Assembly (NCBI GenBank): GCA_017794925.1
Contig: CP051238.1
Location: 3,462,346 to 3,526,345, forward strand
Source: Aestuariibacter sp.
GTDB lineage: Bacteria; Pseudomonadota; Gammaproteobacteria; Enterobacterales; Alteromonadaceae
Direction of reading: 5' to 3'
DNA: 64,000 nucleotides
Each line of letters opens with the position of its first letter. Within the stretch, counting starts at the first letter, position 1. A model generated the notes under the pieces. That model was given only the letters and a program-made list of their open reading frames with translations. It searched no databases and was not told where the DNA came from. This document shows, in pieces, positions 45,474 to 53,855 of this stretch. Both the position numbers and the translations under genes were made by a program.

Positions 45474-47384
45474 CTATCCAACCATCTCAGGCTTTGGCAG
45501 GCTTATGGTAAATTGCGCCCCAAGCCCGTACTCGCCTTCTACATTATCCGCAACAATCGTTTCTTTCAGATTATCTTCGATGATCATTTTGCACATATAC
45601 AGGCCCATCCCCGTACCTTCGCCCTGCGCTTTTGTCGTAAAGTATGGTTCGAATATTCTTAAAAGAACTGCATCTGAAATACCACCTCCAGAGTCATAAA
45701 CACTCATCGTGTTTTCATTGAGTTGTATAACGATATGCTTATTTTCAGAGTCTGTTGAGATCAATGCATCCCTGGCATTATTCAGTAAATTTAAAAAGAC
45801 TTGTTGAAGTTCAGACTTATAGGCGTAAACACTTACCGGCTCCCCCCTGAGCTCTAACTCAATATCCTTATTGCTCAGCTGCACAGACTGCATTCTTATG
45901 ATCTCTTCTACCGCTTCACGCAAATCAAAAACAGATTTCTCCTTGTCTATCCTGAAGAAATTTCTGAAGTCGTCGATCGTTTTGCTCATGAACTTTATAG
46001 TTTGCATATTTTCATTCGCAAAATTATCCAGATACGCATCTAAATCCTCTGTTTTCTTTACAAAGTATTTAAGTGACTGTATTCGGATCGCCAGTTCATT
46101 CAGGGGCTGGCGCCATTGGTGCGCTATGGCGCCAATCATTTCGCCCATTGATGCTAACTTGGCCTGCTGAGCAAACCAATGATCGCGTTTTTGCTCTGCC
46201 TGAAATGCCCGGTATGCCGTTTCGTCGAGCCGCAACGCCAGGCGTTCAACGAAATCTTCCAACACTTTACTGCTTAGCTCCGTTCTTGCACGCACATCAC
46301 AAGTAAAAGCAACTAGCTCCGTCTCACCTACATAATAGACGTATCGAGAGTCCATTAAACTCAATATATCAATACCTTGCAGGTGCTCTCTACTTAGTAC
46401 CGTGATTAACTGATTGTAGTGATAATAAAGCTCTGCTCCACTAGTCGCTCTTGGCAATAACTCCAGAATCACCGCCTGATAAGTGAGCCTGAACCGCTCT
46501 GGTGCTTCAAAAAAGTCAAACACTGCTTCCAGGCAGTCTCTGGCATCTTCACTAGCTTCGACAGCCACCAACTTTATTGCATCATCAGGCAGATTTTTGG
46601 ATATAACTTTTTTTGTCGATATAGAAAGCGACTTGTTCAACGCCCTGGATTTATACCGATCATTTTTTTGCGCTGTTCGCTCTGTATTTTCTGTATCAAG
46701 TTGTTCAGATTGATCAATAGTCTTTGAGTTTGCCAGATGTTCCGACAACGTTCTGGCTTCGAAATCAAAGTTTGATGCGGGTACAGGCATAGAAGACAAG
46801 TTTTCAACACTGACTAGCCCTAAAAAGGCATCATCATTTTTGCTGGTAAAGTTATTTTTTACACGTTCAACTATGTTCTCAAGAACAGGCTTATTTACAT
46901 CTGTGAACACCTCAGTATATTTATCGGTAATGCCATCGCTACACACGGCAATAATATCTTTAGCGTGAAGTTTTATCGCATACCTTTCAATATGTTTGGG
47001 TGGTGCGGTGCCCATCATTCCTGCTTGCTTACCAAGCCTAACCCACTCTCCATTTCGCCACATATGTAACTGCAAATCGCCTACGCAGCAGTAATTTATT
47101 ATCGGCAGGGAATTATCAATTCTACCCACGAACAACATCACACCCAGCCCGCTGACGCTGTCAGACTGACTGATCACATTAAACAACTCGTAGCTATCCT
47201 GATGTTGATTCTGTTCAACCAACTCTTCAATAGTTCGTCGTACCCGACCGACCTCTATGTTGCCATGTCCACCAACATCGCCAGCAACGATTAGACTGTC
47301 AGTTGAACGCTCTTTATAGAGGAAAAAATCGCCACAACTTTGCTTTGACTTACAGGGCTTGATGAAGGATTTAACAGCTATCAT
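45474..47384 (-). CDS. RsbX-like PP2C phosphatase fused to a histidine kinase
   Basis: 636-residue fusion. Residues 1-195 form an RsbX/SpoIIE-type PP2C phosphatase with metal-binding Asp36 (AGDVGGHG), Asp150 (CSDGITD) and Asp185 (NDDAFLG). A region at about 265-395 is unrecognised. A histidine kinase follows: coiled lead-in, phosphoacceptor His422 in GAIAHQWRQPLNE, N box NLLNNARDA, G1 DSGGGI, G2 GTGMGLYM. There is no membrane segment. In other stressosome operons RsbX and the histidine kinase are separate proteins. The start overlaps the RsbT-like stop (ATGA). Inferred role: reset the stressosome and pass its signal to a response regulator, probably the divergent one at 48750. Confidence 0.88.
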   Translation of the reverse strand: MIAVKSFIKPCKSKQSCGDFFLYKERSTDSLIVAGDVGGHGNIEVGRVRRTIEELVEQNQHQDSYELFNVISQSDSVSGLGVMLFVGRIDNSLPIINYCCVGDLQLHMWRNGEWVRLGKQAGMMGTAPPKHIERYAIKLHAKDIIAVCSDGITDKYTEVFTDVNKPVLENIVERVKNNFTSKNDDAFLGLVSVENLSSMPVPASNFDFEARTLSEHLANSKTIDQSEQLDTENTERTAQKNDRYKSRALNKSLSISTKKVISKNLPDDAIKLVAVEASEDARDCLEAVFDFFEAPERFRLTYQAVILELLPRATSGAELYYHYNQLITVLSREHLQGIDILSLMDSRYVYYVGETELVAFTCDVRARTELSSKVLEDFVERLALRLDETAYRAFQAEQKRDHWFAQQAKLASMGEMIGAIAHQWRQPLNELAIRIQSLKYFVKKTEDLDAYLDNFANENMQTIKFMSKTIDDFRNFFRIDKEKSVFDLREAVEEIIRMQSVQLSNKDIELELRGEPVSVYAYKSELQQVFLNLLNNARDALISTDSENKHIVIQLNENTMSVYDSGGGISDAVLLRIFEPYFTTKAQGEGTGMGLYMCKMIIEDNLKETIVADNVEGEYGLGAQFTISLPKPEMVG

Positions 47385-47776
47385 AAAATCAGCTTCCTAC
47401 AGTTAATATTGGTACCGGAAGTCGATGTCTGAAGCGTAAAATCGTCGCATAACCTGACAATTGAAGCCATACCAAGCCCTAAACTTCCCGAACTACTTAT
47501 GCCCTCAGAAAACGCGCTCTCCAAGGGAATACCGAAGCCAGCTCCACTGTCATTAGCGTCTATGTAAAGACTGTCCTTCTCTGCGAATAAACGGAGGGTT
47601 CCACAACTTCCGTATTTAATAATGTTATAGGCGAGTTCAGAGCAGACAATCACCGATTCGGTAATTTTAATGGGGTCAGTGGTTAATTGCTCAATCCAGT
47701 ACTGCACGCTATTGAGCAGTTGATGCACATCGGTTTTTTGGTCAATATCAAAAACTTTGCACTGCATGTTTAACAT
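47381..47776 (-). CDS. rsbT: RsbT-like serine kinase (HATPase_c)
   Basis: 131-residue GHKL kinase. Motifs: SVIVCSELAYNIIKYGSCG (N box), DSGAGFG (G1) and SGSLGLGMASIVRLCDDF (G2). In Bacillus, RsbT is held by RsbR-RsbS, phosphorylates both under stress and is then released to its target. Start at 47776, with an internal ATG at 47767 as alternative; either overlaps rsbS (29 or 20 bases). The gene overlaps its downstream neighbour by four bases. Confidence 0.88.
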   Translation of the reverse strand: MLNMQCKVFDIDQKTDVHQLLNSVQYWIEQLTTDPIKITESVIVCSELAYNIIKYGSCGTLRLFAEKDSLYIDANDSGAGFGIPLESAFSEGISSSGSLGLGMASIVRLCDDFTLQTSTSGTNINCRKLIL

Positions 47777-48086
47777 CTAACTCAGTACGCACTGGTATAT
47801 CATCGATGAATGCGCTGATTACCAATGCACATTGCGGATTAATGCCACACACCATGACCGGCAGCCCTATCACTTCCAGCGCACTGACTATCTTAGTCAC
47901 CTTTAGGAAATCGTCGCTGGTGAGCACCTCTATTTGTTGCAAATTCAGTACCGCACCATCTGGCTCAATACTCGTTACCAAGTCACATAATTTATGGCAG
48001 ATATCATCTCGCATAAGATCACCGTGAACTACGTCCACTACCGCCTTGTGTTCAAAGGATGACAGCTTACTTTTAAGCGTTTTCAT
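47748..48086 (-). CDS. rsbS: RsbS-like STAS scaffold protein
   Basis: 112 residues, a single STAS domain. GAVLNLQQIEVLTSDDF carries Ser57, which aligns with the RsbS phosphoacceptor Ser59 of Bacillus. GLPVMVCGINPQCALVISAF follows in the second half. RsbS with RsbR forms the stressosome shell. Overlaps rsbR by ATGA (48083-48086) and rsbT by about 20-29 bases, so all are translationally coupled. Confidence 0.85.
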   Translation of the reverse strand: MKTLKSKLSSFEHKAVVDVVHGDLMRDDICHKLCDLVTSIEPDGAVLNLQQIEVLTSDDFLKVTKIVSALEVIGLPVMVCGINPQCALVISAFIDDIPVRTELDVKHAVQSF

Positions 48087-48595
48087 TCAGATTTAACGAG
48101 AGTATAGCCAACTGCATTGTAGGCTTTGGCAATTGCATCTTTCAGTGTATTAGTCGTTTCCAGTGTGGTTACGTCCATACCCAGGTTTACTATATTCTGT
48201 GCAATGACTGGTGATATGCCAGATATGATGACTTTACACCCCATCAGACGGGTAGCTTTTGCAATTTTAATTAGGTGCGTTGCAACTGAGCTGTCTACAA
48301 TATTCACGCCCGCAATATCTATCACCGCCACTTTGGTCTCTTGCTGCTTAATGTTCCAAAAAATGTCTTCCATCACTTTCTGAGACTTAACAGAGTCCAT
48401 TGCACCTACCAATGGCACCATTAGTATTTGTTCAGCAATTTTGAGTAAAGGCAGGTCAAATTTGGCAGATTCAATTTGTTCCTGCATATCGTTAATCTCA
48501 GTACGCTGTGATGCAATTTCCTGCTCGAGTATTTGTGCTTTCTTCGCCACGTCACCGCTTTTCGTAGATGACGGGTTATTTGACAGGCTGGCCAT
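48083..48595 (-). CDS. rsbR: RsbR-like STAS protein with short coiled-coil N-terminus
   Basis: 170 residues starting at the ATG at 48595, which follows GGGAGGA; the frame opens further up but without a ribosome site. N-terminal coiled coil (AKKAQILEQEIASQRTEIND), then a STAS domain: MVPLVGAMDSVKSQKVMEDI, IDIAGVNIVDSSVATHLIKI, VIISGISPVIAQNIVNLGMD. At the two Bacillus phospho-Thr positions it has Ser (VDSS) and Asn (AQN). There is no globin, PAS or other sensory domain before the STAS domain, unlike most RsbR proteins. First gene of the stressosome operon. Confidence 0.87.
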   Translation of the reverse strand: MASLSNNPSSTKSGDVAKKAQILEQEIASQRTEINDMQEQIESAKFDLPLLKIAEQILMVPLVGAMDSVKSQKVMEDIFWNIKQQETKVAVIDIAGVNIVDSSVATHLIKIAKATRLMGCKVIISGISPVIAQNIVNLGMDVTTLETTNTLKDAIAKAYNAVGYTLVKSE

Positions 48596-48749
48596 GTTGT
48601 CCTCCCAACAACCAGAATTCTTAAATTTAAAATAGACCAACAAAATCAAATTTCCACTGAATGAATTACAAGAAAATGCGGGCTAATGATGAAAATTTCT
48701 AATTATTTACTACGCTGATATTAGGGTACATCCATCTTGATAATCACCA
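48596..48749. promoter_or_regulatory. Divergent stressosome / response regulator promoter region
   Basis: 154 AT-rich bases between rsbR (minus) and the receiver gene (plus). It likely carries both promoters. No specific box is claimed. Confidence 0.35.
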
Positions 48750-49109
48750 ATGGTAAATGGGCTAAGAATACTGATTGCTGATGATGCAGTAACCACTATA
48801 GAGATCTTACAGTTTTTGTTTGAACAGGAAGGCGCACTCGTCACAGTGGCAGAAAACGGTGAAGTTGCGCTTAATTTCGTAAGAGCCAACCAATTCGACA
48901 TTGTTTTAATGGATATTCAAATGCCAGTCTGTGATGGCATTCAAGCCACAAAACAGATCAGGGAGTTTAATACGCAAATTCCTATCATTGCTGTTACTGC
49001 AGCATCTGAGTCTGAAGCGCAGGAATTTGAAAAGTTTGGTTTTAATGACTTCTTTCAAAAGCCGGTCGACTTTGCTCTGTTGCAAGAGAAAATTGGACAA
49101 TATGCCTGA
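48750..49109 (+). CDS. Single-domain response regulator (CheY-like)
   Basis: 119 residues, a receiver domain only. Acidic pair Asp11-Asp12, phosphoacceptor Asp55 in VLMDIQMPVCDG, Thr83 in PIIAVTAAS and Lys104 in FFQKPVDF are all in place. There is no output domain, so it must act by binding another protein. It is divergent from the stressosome operon and upstream of a chemoreceptor gene; the obvious candidate kinase is the fusion at 45474-47384. No good ribosome site precedes the ATG. Confidence 0.9.
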   Translation: MVNGLRILIADDAVTTIEILQFLFEQEGALVTVAENGEVALNFVRANQFDIVLMDIQMPVCDGIQATKQIREFNTQIPIIAVTAASESEAQEFEKFGFNDFFQKPVDFALLQEKIGQYA

Positions 49110-49278
49110 CAGCCTGAAGTATCGTGAGCAAGCTTTATCAGGAAGACATCCAAATCAAATCAAAAGCCTGAAAACCATGATCTTCCTCAACACATTCACC
49201 ATTTGAAGTCTTTATACTTTGGATTAAAGTGCAGGTACTACGCGCGCAACATCAACAATAAAAACGGGATTTGCCCCA

Positions 49279-50517
49279 ATGAAAACATTTTGGCAGTTGT
49301 ATAACGTTATCGAACAGAAGTTATTTTTCACGCTATCACGAAAAATCATCGGCAATATTAGCTTTTTGTTTATATTCCAGATTATCAACTTTTCCATGTT
49401 TTATTCGATGCTTTCTGCTCCGCCAGAGGAGCAGCTCGCCATGCAGGGCACGGTCATTACGGTGTTTGCGGTCAGTACCTTGTGTTTTGGATTTACCATT
49501 TTTTATCTGCATCACCTGATTGTTCGTCCCGTAAAAGCATTGCTCTCTACGTTAAATCACATTAATCATACCCAGGGCGACCTCTCAACCCGCCTACCCG
49601 CTTTTACCTGTGATGAATTCAGCGAGCTGTCGGAGGCCTACAACACTTTTGCAAATAACCTGGCAAGGCTGATTGCACAAATTTATCAAGATGCAGAAAA
49701 GGCAGCCACAGCCAATAACACGGTTAGCCAAATCGTTAACACCGTAAATTCACAGGCTGCACAACAAAAACACAACAGTCAGAGTATTAGCCAGTCCGCA
49801 CTGGATGTCAGCCATCGAATCGATCATATTGTGTCGGCCGCCGAGCAGGTTTCTACCTCGAATGAAGTCAATTTGAATAATTCGGTTACCGCTAACGACA
49901 CCTTGCAAACGTCTCAGGAACAAATTAACAGTATTACTGAACTGCTTAACCAATTTGCCAGCACCGTAACCGGCCTGCAAAACAATGCTGAAAATGTGCG
50001 CAATATATTAAAAATGGTTGAAGGCTTTGCCGATCAAACCAATTTACTGGCATTAAACGCCGCCATCGAAGCAGCCAGAGCTGGAGAGGCCGGAAGAGGC
50101 TTTGCTGTTGTGGCAGATGAAGTGCGCAGTTTGTCGGCAAAAGTGGCCGACGCGACACAGCAAATCAGTAAATTCCTGAATGAAATGGATACCCTCGTTA
50201 AGGAAACACAGAACGAGTCTGGACGACTCATTGATGTTTCTACTGCCATGAACGAAAGCGTTAATTTTACGCGTGACACCTTCGCCAGAATGATGCGCGA
50301 TTTTAATGAAAACATCGCGGCATTCTCGCAAATCCTGGAAGCCGTTAATGCACTGAATGCTCAACACCAAACCGCAACAGGCATTGCAACAAATATTGCA
50401 AAGGTGAGCGACGATATTCAGCATCAATTGGAACAAACGGTGAATGAAGCCTCAAGAGCCAAAAACCTGGCCAATTCGACTCAACAAGGCCTAACGCAAT
50501 TTGTTGTTAAGGCTTAA
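49279..50517 (+). CDS. Methyl-accepting chemotaxis protein
   Basis: 412 residues. Two hydrophobic helices at about 25-47 and 55-78 enclose only a very short loop, so there is no periplasmic ligand domain. A HAMP domain follows (about 78-135; [15 protein letters not shown]). The signalling hairpin tip is [45 protein letters not shown], family-typical. It may sense membrane or cytoplasmic state or receive signals through a partner. No CheB/CheR docking pentapeptide is seen at the C-terminus (FVVKA). Confidence 0.93.
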   Translation: MKTFWQLYNVIEQKLFFTLSRKIIGNISFLFIFQIINFSMFYSMLSAPPEEQLAMQGTVITVFAVSTLCFGFTIFYLHHLIVRPVKALLSTLNHINHTQGDLSTRLPAFTCDEFSELSEAYNTFANNLARLIAQIYQDAEKAATANNTVSQIVNTVNSQAAQQKHNSQSISQSALDVSHRIDHIVSAAEQVSTSNEVNLNNSVTANDTLQTSQEQINSITELLNQFASTVTGLQNNAENVRNILKMVEGFADQTNLLALNAAIEAARAGEAGRGFAVVADEVRSLSAKVADATQQISKFLNEMDTLVKETQNESGRLIDVSTAMNESVNFTRDTFARMMRDFNENIAAFSQILEAVNALNAQHQTATGIATNIAKVSDDIQHQLEQTVNEASRAKNLANSTQQGLTQFVVKA

Positions 50518-50585
50518 TCTGTTCTGCATTAATCTAAACTTAATGCGAAAACGTATTACGGGTGATTGTGAATTAATGGGAATGA

Positions 50586-50855
50586 ATGTTGAGCAAAATT
50601 ACCCGTCAGTACAGTGCCGACGAACTGTCACGGATCATCGAAATGGCTTGGGAGGACCGCACGCCATTTGAAGCCATAGAAAACCTGTTTGGTGTTAACC
50701 AGGACGCTGTCATCAAAATCATGCGCAGTGAACTAAAGCCATCAAGCTTCCGGATGTGGCGCAAACGCACTCAGGGCAGAAATACCAAGCATATAAAATT
50801 GCGTTCACCTGAGATCGACCGCGGCTATTGCCCTACTCAGTATAAGCAGCGCTAA
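50586..50855 (+). CDS. TIGR03643 / DUF2805 family protein
   Basis: 89 residues, cytoplasmic and basic. DELSRIIEMAWEDRTPFEAIENLFGV looks like a helix-turn-helix; then MRSELKPSSFRMWRKRTQGR and a conserved-looking C-terminus, RGYCPTQYKQR. I recognise it from memory as TIGR03643. It ends 63 bases before the photolyase start on the same strand; a functional link is an inference from this adjacency. Confidence 0.82.
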   Translation: MLSKITRQYSADELSRIIEMAWEDRTPFEAIENLFGVNQDAVIKIMRSELKPSSFRMWRKRTQGRNTKHIKLRSPEIDRGYCPTQYKQR

Positions 50856-50918
50856 CATGGTGGCAAACCGCTTAGCCAGTGGCGGGCACTTATTCACTCT
50901 ATCGTTTAAACAGTAAAC

Positions 50919-52391
50919 ATGACTTCGCGAAACGATAAGTCAATCAGCGTAGTGTGGTTTAAACGTGACATGCGGCTGCAGGATCATCACGCTATTAACG
51001 CCGCTTGGGAAAGCGGTGCTCCCGTATTGCCTGTATACCTTTTTGAGCCGTCAATGATGATTGATCCGCATTACAATGAGCGACACTGGCGTTTCGTATG
51101 GCAAAGTCTGTTAGACATGGAGCAGCAACTTAAACCGCTCAATGCCAGTTTGCATGTCAGCTATGACGACGCTTTACCTTTCTTTAAACGGCTCCATCAG
51201 CATTACCACTTCATAACACTATACAGCTATGAAGAGGTGGGACTATCTTGTACTTTTGAGAGAGACAAACAACTTAAAGCCTGGTGTAACTCGGTGGGTG
51301 TGGAATGGAAAGAATTCCCCTATGCGGGTGTTATTAGGGGGCTGACTCACCGAAAACAGTGGTTATCAAACTGGCGCAAACAAATGCGTTCTGCGCCATT
51401 GAATACACCGATTCATAAAATGAGTTGGGTGACGAACAAATCACTCGTTACCCGTGTACCCAGTGACATATCGGCTAAGTTGCATCAACCTGATGAACAC
51501 ATGCAAATTGGCGGAGAGTCACAGGCTCACCAAACCCTCATATCCTTTCTCGATAATCGTCATTATCATTACCACAAACACATTTCCAGCCCGCTCAAAA
51601 GCTTTAACAGCTGTTCACGTTTATCACCGTACCTGGCCTGGGGAAATTTGAGTGTAAAACAAGTCTATCAGGCTATATCTGCCAGCCAAACACCACTACC
51701 CCGCTCGCTGCAAGCCTTTGTATCGCGGCTGCATTGGCACTGCCATTTTATTCAAAAATTCGAAAGTGAATGCGAGCAAGAATTCAGGCCTGTTAACGCT
51801 GCTTATCAACATTTTCCGTACAGAAATGACGAAAAGGCAATGCAGCAATTTAACGCATGGTGTGAAGGCAATACCGGCATTCCCATGGTTGATGCCTGCA
51901 TGCGCAGTGTTATAAAAACCGGCTACCTGAACTTCAGGATGCGGGCTATGCTGGTAAGCTTCCTTACTCATTATTTGCTGATTGACTGGCGAAAAGGTGC
52001 GCTTCACCTGGCACAACAGTTTCTGGATTTTGAACCGGGTATTCATTACCCGCAGTTTCAAATGCAAGCCGGAGTAACCGGTACAAATACGCTGCGGGTT
52101 TACAACCCGGTGAAACAAGCTCAAGACAACGACCCAAACGGGGAGTTTATTCGAAAATGGGTACCTGAAATCGCACATCTGGATATTGAGGATTTGTTTG
52201 CTCCCTGGCAAATCCCACCGCTTACGCAATTAACGCTCGACTCACCCTTGCCACCGCGCTATGTGAACCCGGTAGCCATTCCAGAAGATATTATTCCGCC
52301 ACACAGAGACTTGTTGTGGAAATGGCGTGAGCGAGACGATGTCAGAAAAGAAGCCCGCCGTGTGTTGTATCGTCACAGCAATCCGGGATAG
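50919..52391 (+). CDS. Photolyase/cryptochrome-family flavoprotein, atypical
   Basis: 490 residues. N-terminal photolyase domain (VVWFKRDMRLQDHHAINAAW, VLPVYLFEP) and C-terminal FAD-binding domain (SRLSPYLAWGNLSVKQVY, NTGIPMVDACMRSVIKTGYLNFRMR, IDWRKGA, TLRVYNPVKQ, GEFIRKWVPEI). Where E. coli photolyase has NNGGWQW, with the flavin-contacting Asn and the first Trp of the electron chain, this protein has HYPQFQM (376-382). It is therefore a distinct subgroup; repair or signalling activity cannot be told from sequence. Likely in one unit with the TIGR03643 gene. Confidence 0.88.
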   Translation: MTSRNDKSISVVWFKRDMRLQDHHAINAAWESGAPVLPVYLFEPSMMIDPHYNERHWRFVWQSLLDMEQQLKPLNASLHVSYDDALPFFKRLHQHYHFITLYSYEEVGLSCTFERDKQLKAWCNSVGVEWKEFPYAGVIRGLTHRKQWLSNWRKQMRSAPLNTPIHKMSWVTNKSLVTRVPSDISAKLHQPDEHMQIGGESQAHQTLISFLDNRHYHYHKHISSPLKSFNSCSRLSPYLAWGNLSVKQVYQAISASQTPLPRSLQAFVSRLHWHCHFIQKFESECEQEFRPVNAAYQHFPYRNDEKAMQQFNAWCEGNTGIPMVDACMRSVIKTGYLNFRMRAMLVSFLTHYLLIDWRKGALHLAQQFLDFEPGIHYPQFQMQAGVTGTNTLRVYNPVKQAQDNDPNGEFIRKWVPEIAHLDIEDLFAPWQIPPLTQLTLDSPLPPRYVNPVAIPEDIIPPHRDLLWKWRERDDVRKEARRVLYRHSNPG

Positions 52392-52400
52392 CTTGTTGCT

Positions 52401-52892
52401 TCAGTGTGTGCTCAACGGGGCGGTAGAAGCAGTATGCATCTGATCACACTTTTCCAGCGTCAGGGTTGGCGGCAGCAGACTGATATTTAGCGAACCCGCT
52501 TTTGACAGTAACCCCATACCTAAAATGTTGTTGGCTCTTGGCATGACGGCAACCTGCACATCTTCAAATGCACAGGCATCACTTAGCGCAAACGCCGTCA
52601 GGCGATAGGTTTTGATCTTTTTAATTTGCCCGTTTGCAAGTCGGGCATTAACGTAGCCCGCCTCAGTTGCAGGCTCGTTTGCGCTCAATTTTTTAAACGT
52701 GTCAGGGGTCAGTAATGTAAGCGACGAGCCCGTGTCTAACAAAAACTGTGCGTCGTCAACTGCCTGGGTATGGATGCGCAAATACAACGTACCACCCTCA
52801 CTTTGCTGCAAAGCAAACTGCTCAGCGTACGCCGTATTGAAGACACAGTATATGAGCAATAATGTGGAGAAAACACTCAGTTTGCTTTTCAT
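52401..52892 (-). CDS. Periplasmic retropepsin-like aspartic protease
   Basis: 163 residues with a signal peptide (MKSKLSVFSTLLLIYCVFNTAYA, cleavage near 23). The catalytic motif is FLLDTGSSLTLLTPD. The rest follows the single-domain clan AA fold (ARLANGQIKKIKTYRL, ANNILGMGLLSKAGSLNISL). It would act as a homodimer. Substrate unknown. Convergent with the photolyase gene. Confidence 0.87.
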   Translation of the reverse strand: MKSKLSVFSTLLLIYCVFNTAYAEQFALQQSEGGTLYLRIHTQAVDDAQFLLDTGSSLTLLTPDTFKKLSANEPATEAGYVNARLANGQIKKIKTYRLTAFALSDACAFEDVQVAVMPRANNILGMGLLSKAGSLNISLLPPTLTLEKCDQMHTASTAPLSTH

Positions 52893-53188
52893 AGCAAAGA
52901 CACGCCTTGGCCGACCTTATTGAAAAGAACGCAAGTTAAACGCCACTTATTAACCAACTCATATTTAATGACTTTTATCCAAACGCATCGCACCAACTCA
53001 CCATAATCAAGCATGCGAGCACTGTTTTTGTGCAAACCTTAAATAATTGATATTTATTTTGTGAATTAATTCATAAATTGATAGCTTTTAACTATCACGA
53101 GACAGGCTTTAAACTTTAGATTAAGTGCTTATATTATCGCAACAGAACATAGACATAGATAGCAACTTCAAATAAAAGGTCACTTATT
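52893..53188. promoter_or_regulatory. Intergenic region before the repeat-peptide gene
   Basis: 296 strongly AT-rich bases between divergent genes. It likely carries the promoters of the aspartic protease gene and the repeat-peptide gene. AAAGG precedes the latter's ATG by about 10 bases. No other gene seen. Confidence 0.3.
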
Positions 53189-53554
53189 ATGAAGAAAAGC
53201 GCATTATCGTTATTCTTTACTACCGGCATCCTTGCATGCACATCAATGGAGCACGTCAATGCCTCAGAAGCAGGTACCACTGCTTCGCAAAACTCCTCAC
53301 AGGTTGTCACTGAATTCTCGGGAAAGCCACCGTTTAAAAGACAACGCGTTGTCGGCGAGACAATGGATATGGCTCAGTTTGAAGTGGTAACATCGGCACA
53401 AACATGCCAGGCCAATAAAGCCACTATGCGCGGTAAACCACCGTTTAAGCGCAGTAGCGAATGCGTGGAATCGGTCGACCTGGCGCAATTCGAAGTCACC
53501 AACGAAGAAAAGACAACGCAATTTAACGGTCGCCCTCCTTTTAAGCGTCACTAA
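53189..53554 (+). CDS. Secreted protein with three GKPPFKR-type repeats
   Basis: 121 residues. The N-terminus MKKSALSLFFTTGILACTSM is a signal peptide; cleavage may be after VNA (about 25), or a poor lipobox ILAC may make it a lipoprotein. The mature part has three copies of GKPPFKR or GRPPFKR (45-51, 82-88, 114-120); the first two are each followed by a unit ending D(M/L)AQFEV (60-66, 97-103). The third copy forms the C-terminus. Codons differ between copies, so the peptide is conserved rather than recently duplicated. The layout resembles a precursor with dibasic Lys-Arg processing sites. I do not recognise a family or function. Confidence 0.7.
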   Translation: MKKSALSLFFTTGILACTSMEHVNASEAGTTASQNSSQVVTEFSGKPPFKRQRVVGETMDMAQFEVVTSAQTCQANKATMRGKPPFKRSSECVESVDLAQFEVTNEEKTTQFNGRPPFKRH

Positions 53555-53595
53555 AACCTAATTAAGACGATAGCAACTCCCTGAACCAACCCTTT

Positions 53596-53623
53596 GCCGA
53601 CGACCACGTTCGTCGGCTTTTTT
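53596..53623 (+). terminator. Terminator after the repeat-peptide gene
   Basis: GCCGACGA pairs with TCGTCGGC around CCACGT, followed by TTTTTT. It lies 42 bases after the stop codon and marks the gene as its own transcription unit. Confidence 0.88.
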
Positions 53624-53855
53624 ATATTCTTTCCTGTCGGTTTCTTCCCCTTTCGCACTTCCTGCACAATATTCCGTTACCGCCTCGGCCCCGGCTTCCT
53701 CTTACCAAAATACTATCTCTATACCCATTTTGATGTTCTATTTTTTCGATTAGGTCGTGTAGTTTTATTCATCACTGTTAGCCCACACAATTCGGTATTC
53801 TATTTGCTACGAATTCGTTGGTATTCATATAAACATCTGAACAGGAGTCTGGATC
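53624..53855. promoter_or_regulatory. Intergenic region before the patatin gene
   Basis: About 230 AT-rich bases after the terminator. An open frame overlaps it but begins inside the terminator and has no protein-like composition. The patatin ATG has CAGGAG upstream; its promoter must be here. Confidence 0.3.

Noticed and set aside
45385..45480. ssrA 3' end as an integration site for a genomic island carrying the stressosome genes
   Set aside because: The end of ssrA is a classic attachment site, but no integrase gene lies nearby and I saw no second copy of the ssrA 3' end downstream.
50525..50545. Hairpin GCATTAA/TTAATGC after the chemoreceptor gene as terminator
   Set aside because: Weak AT-rich stem without a T run.
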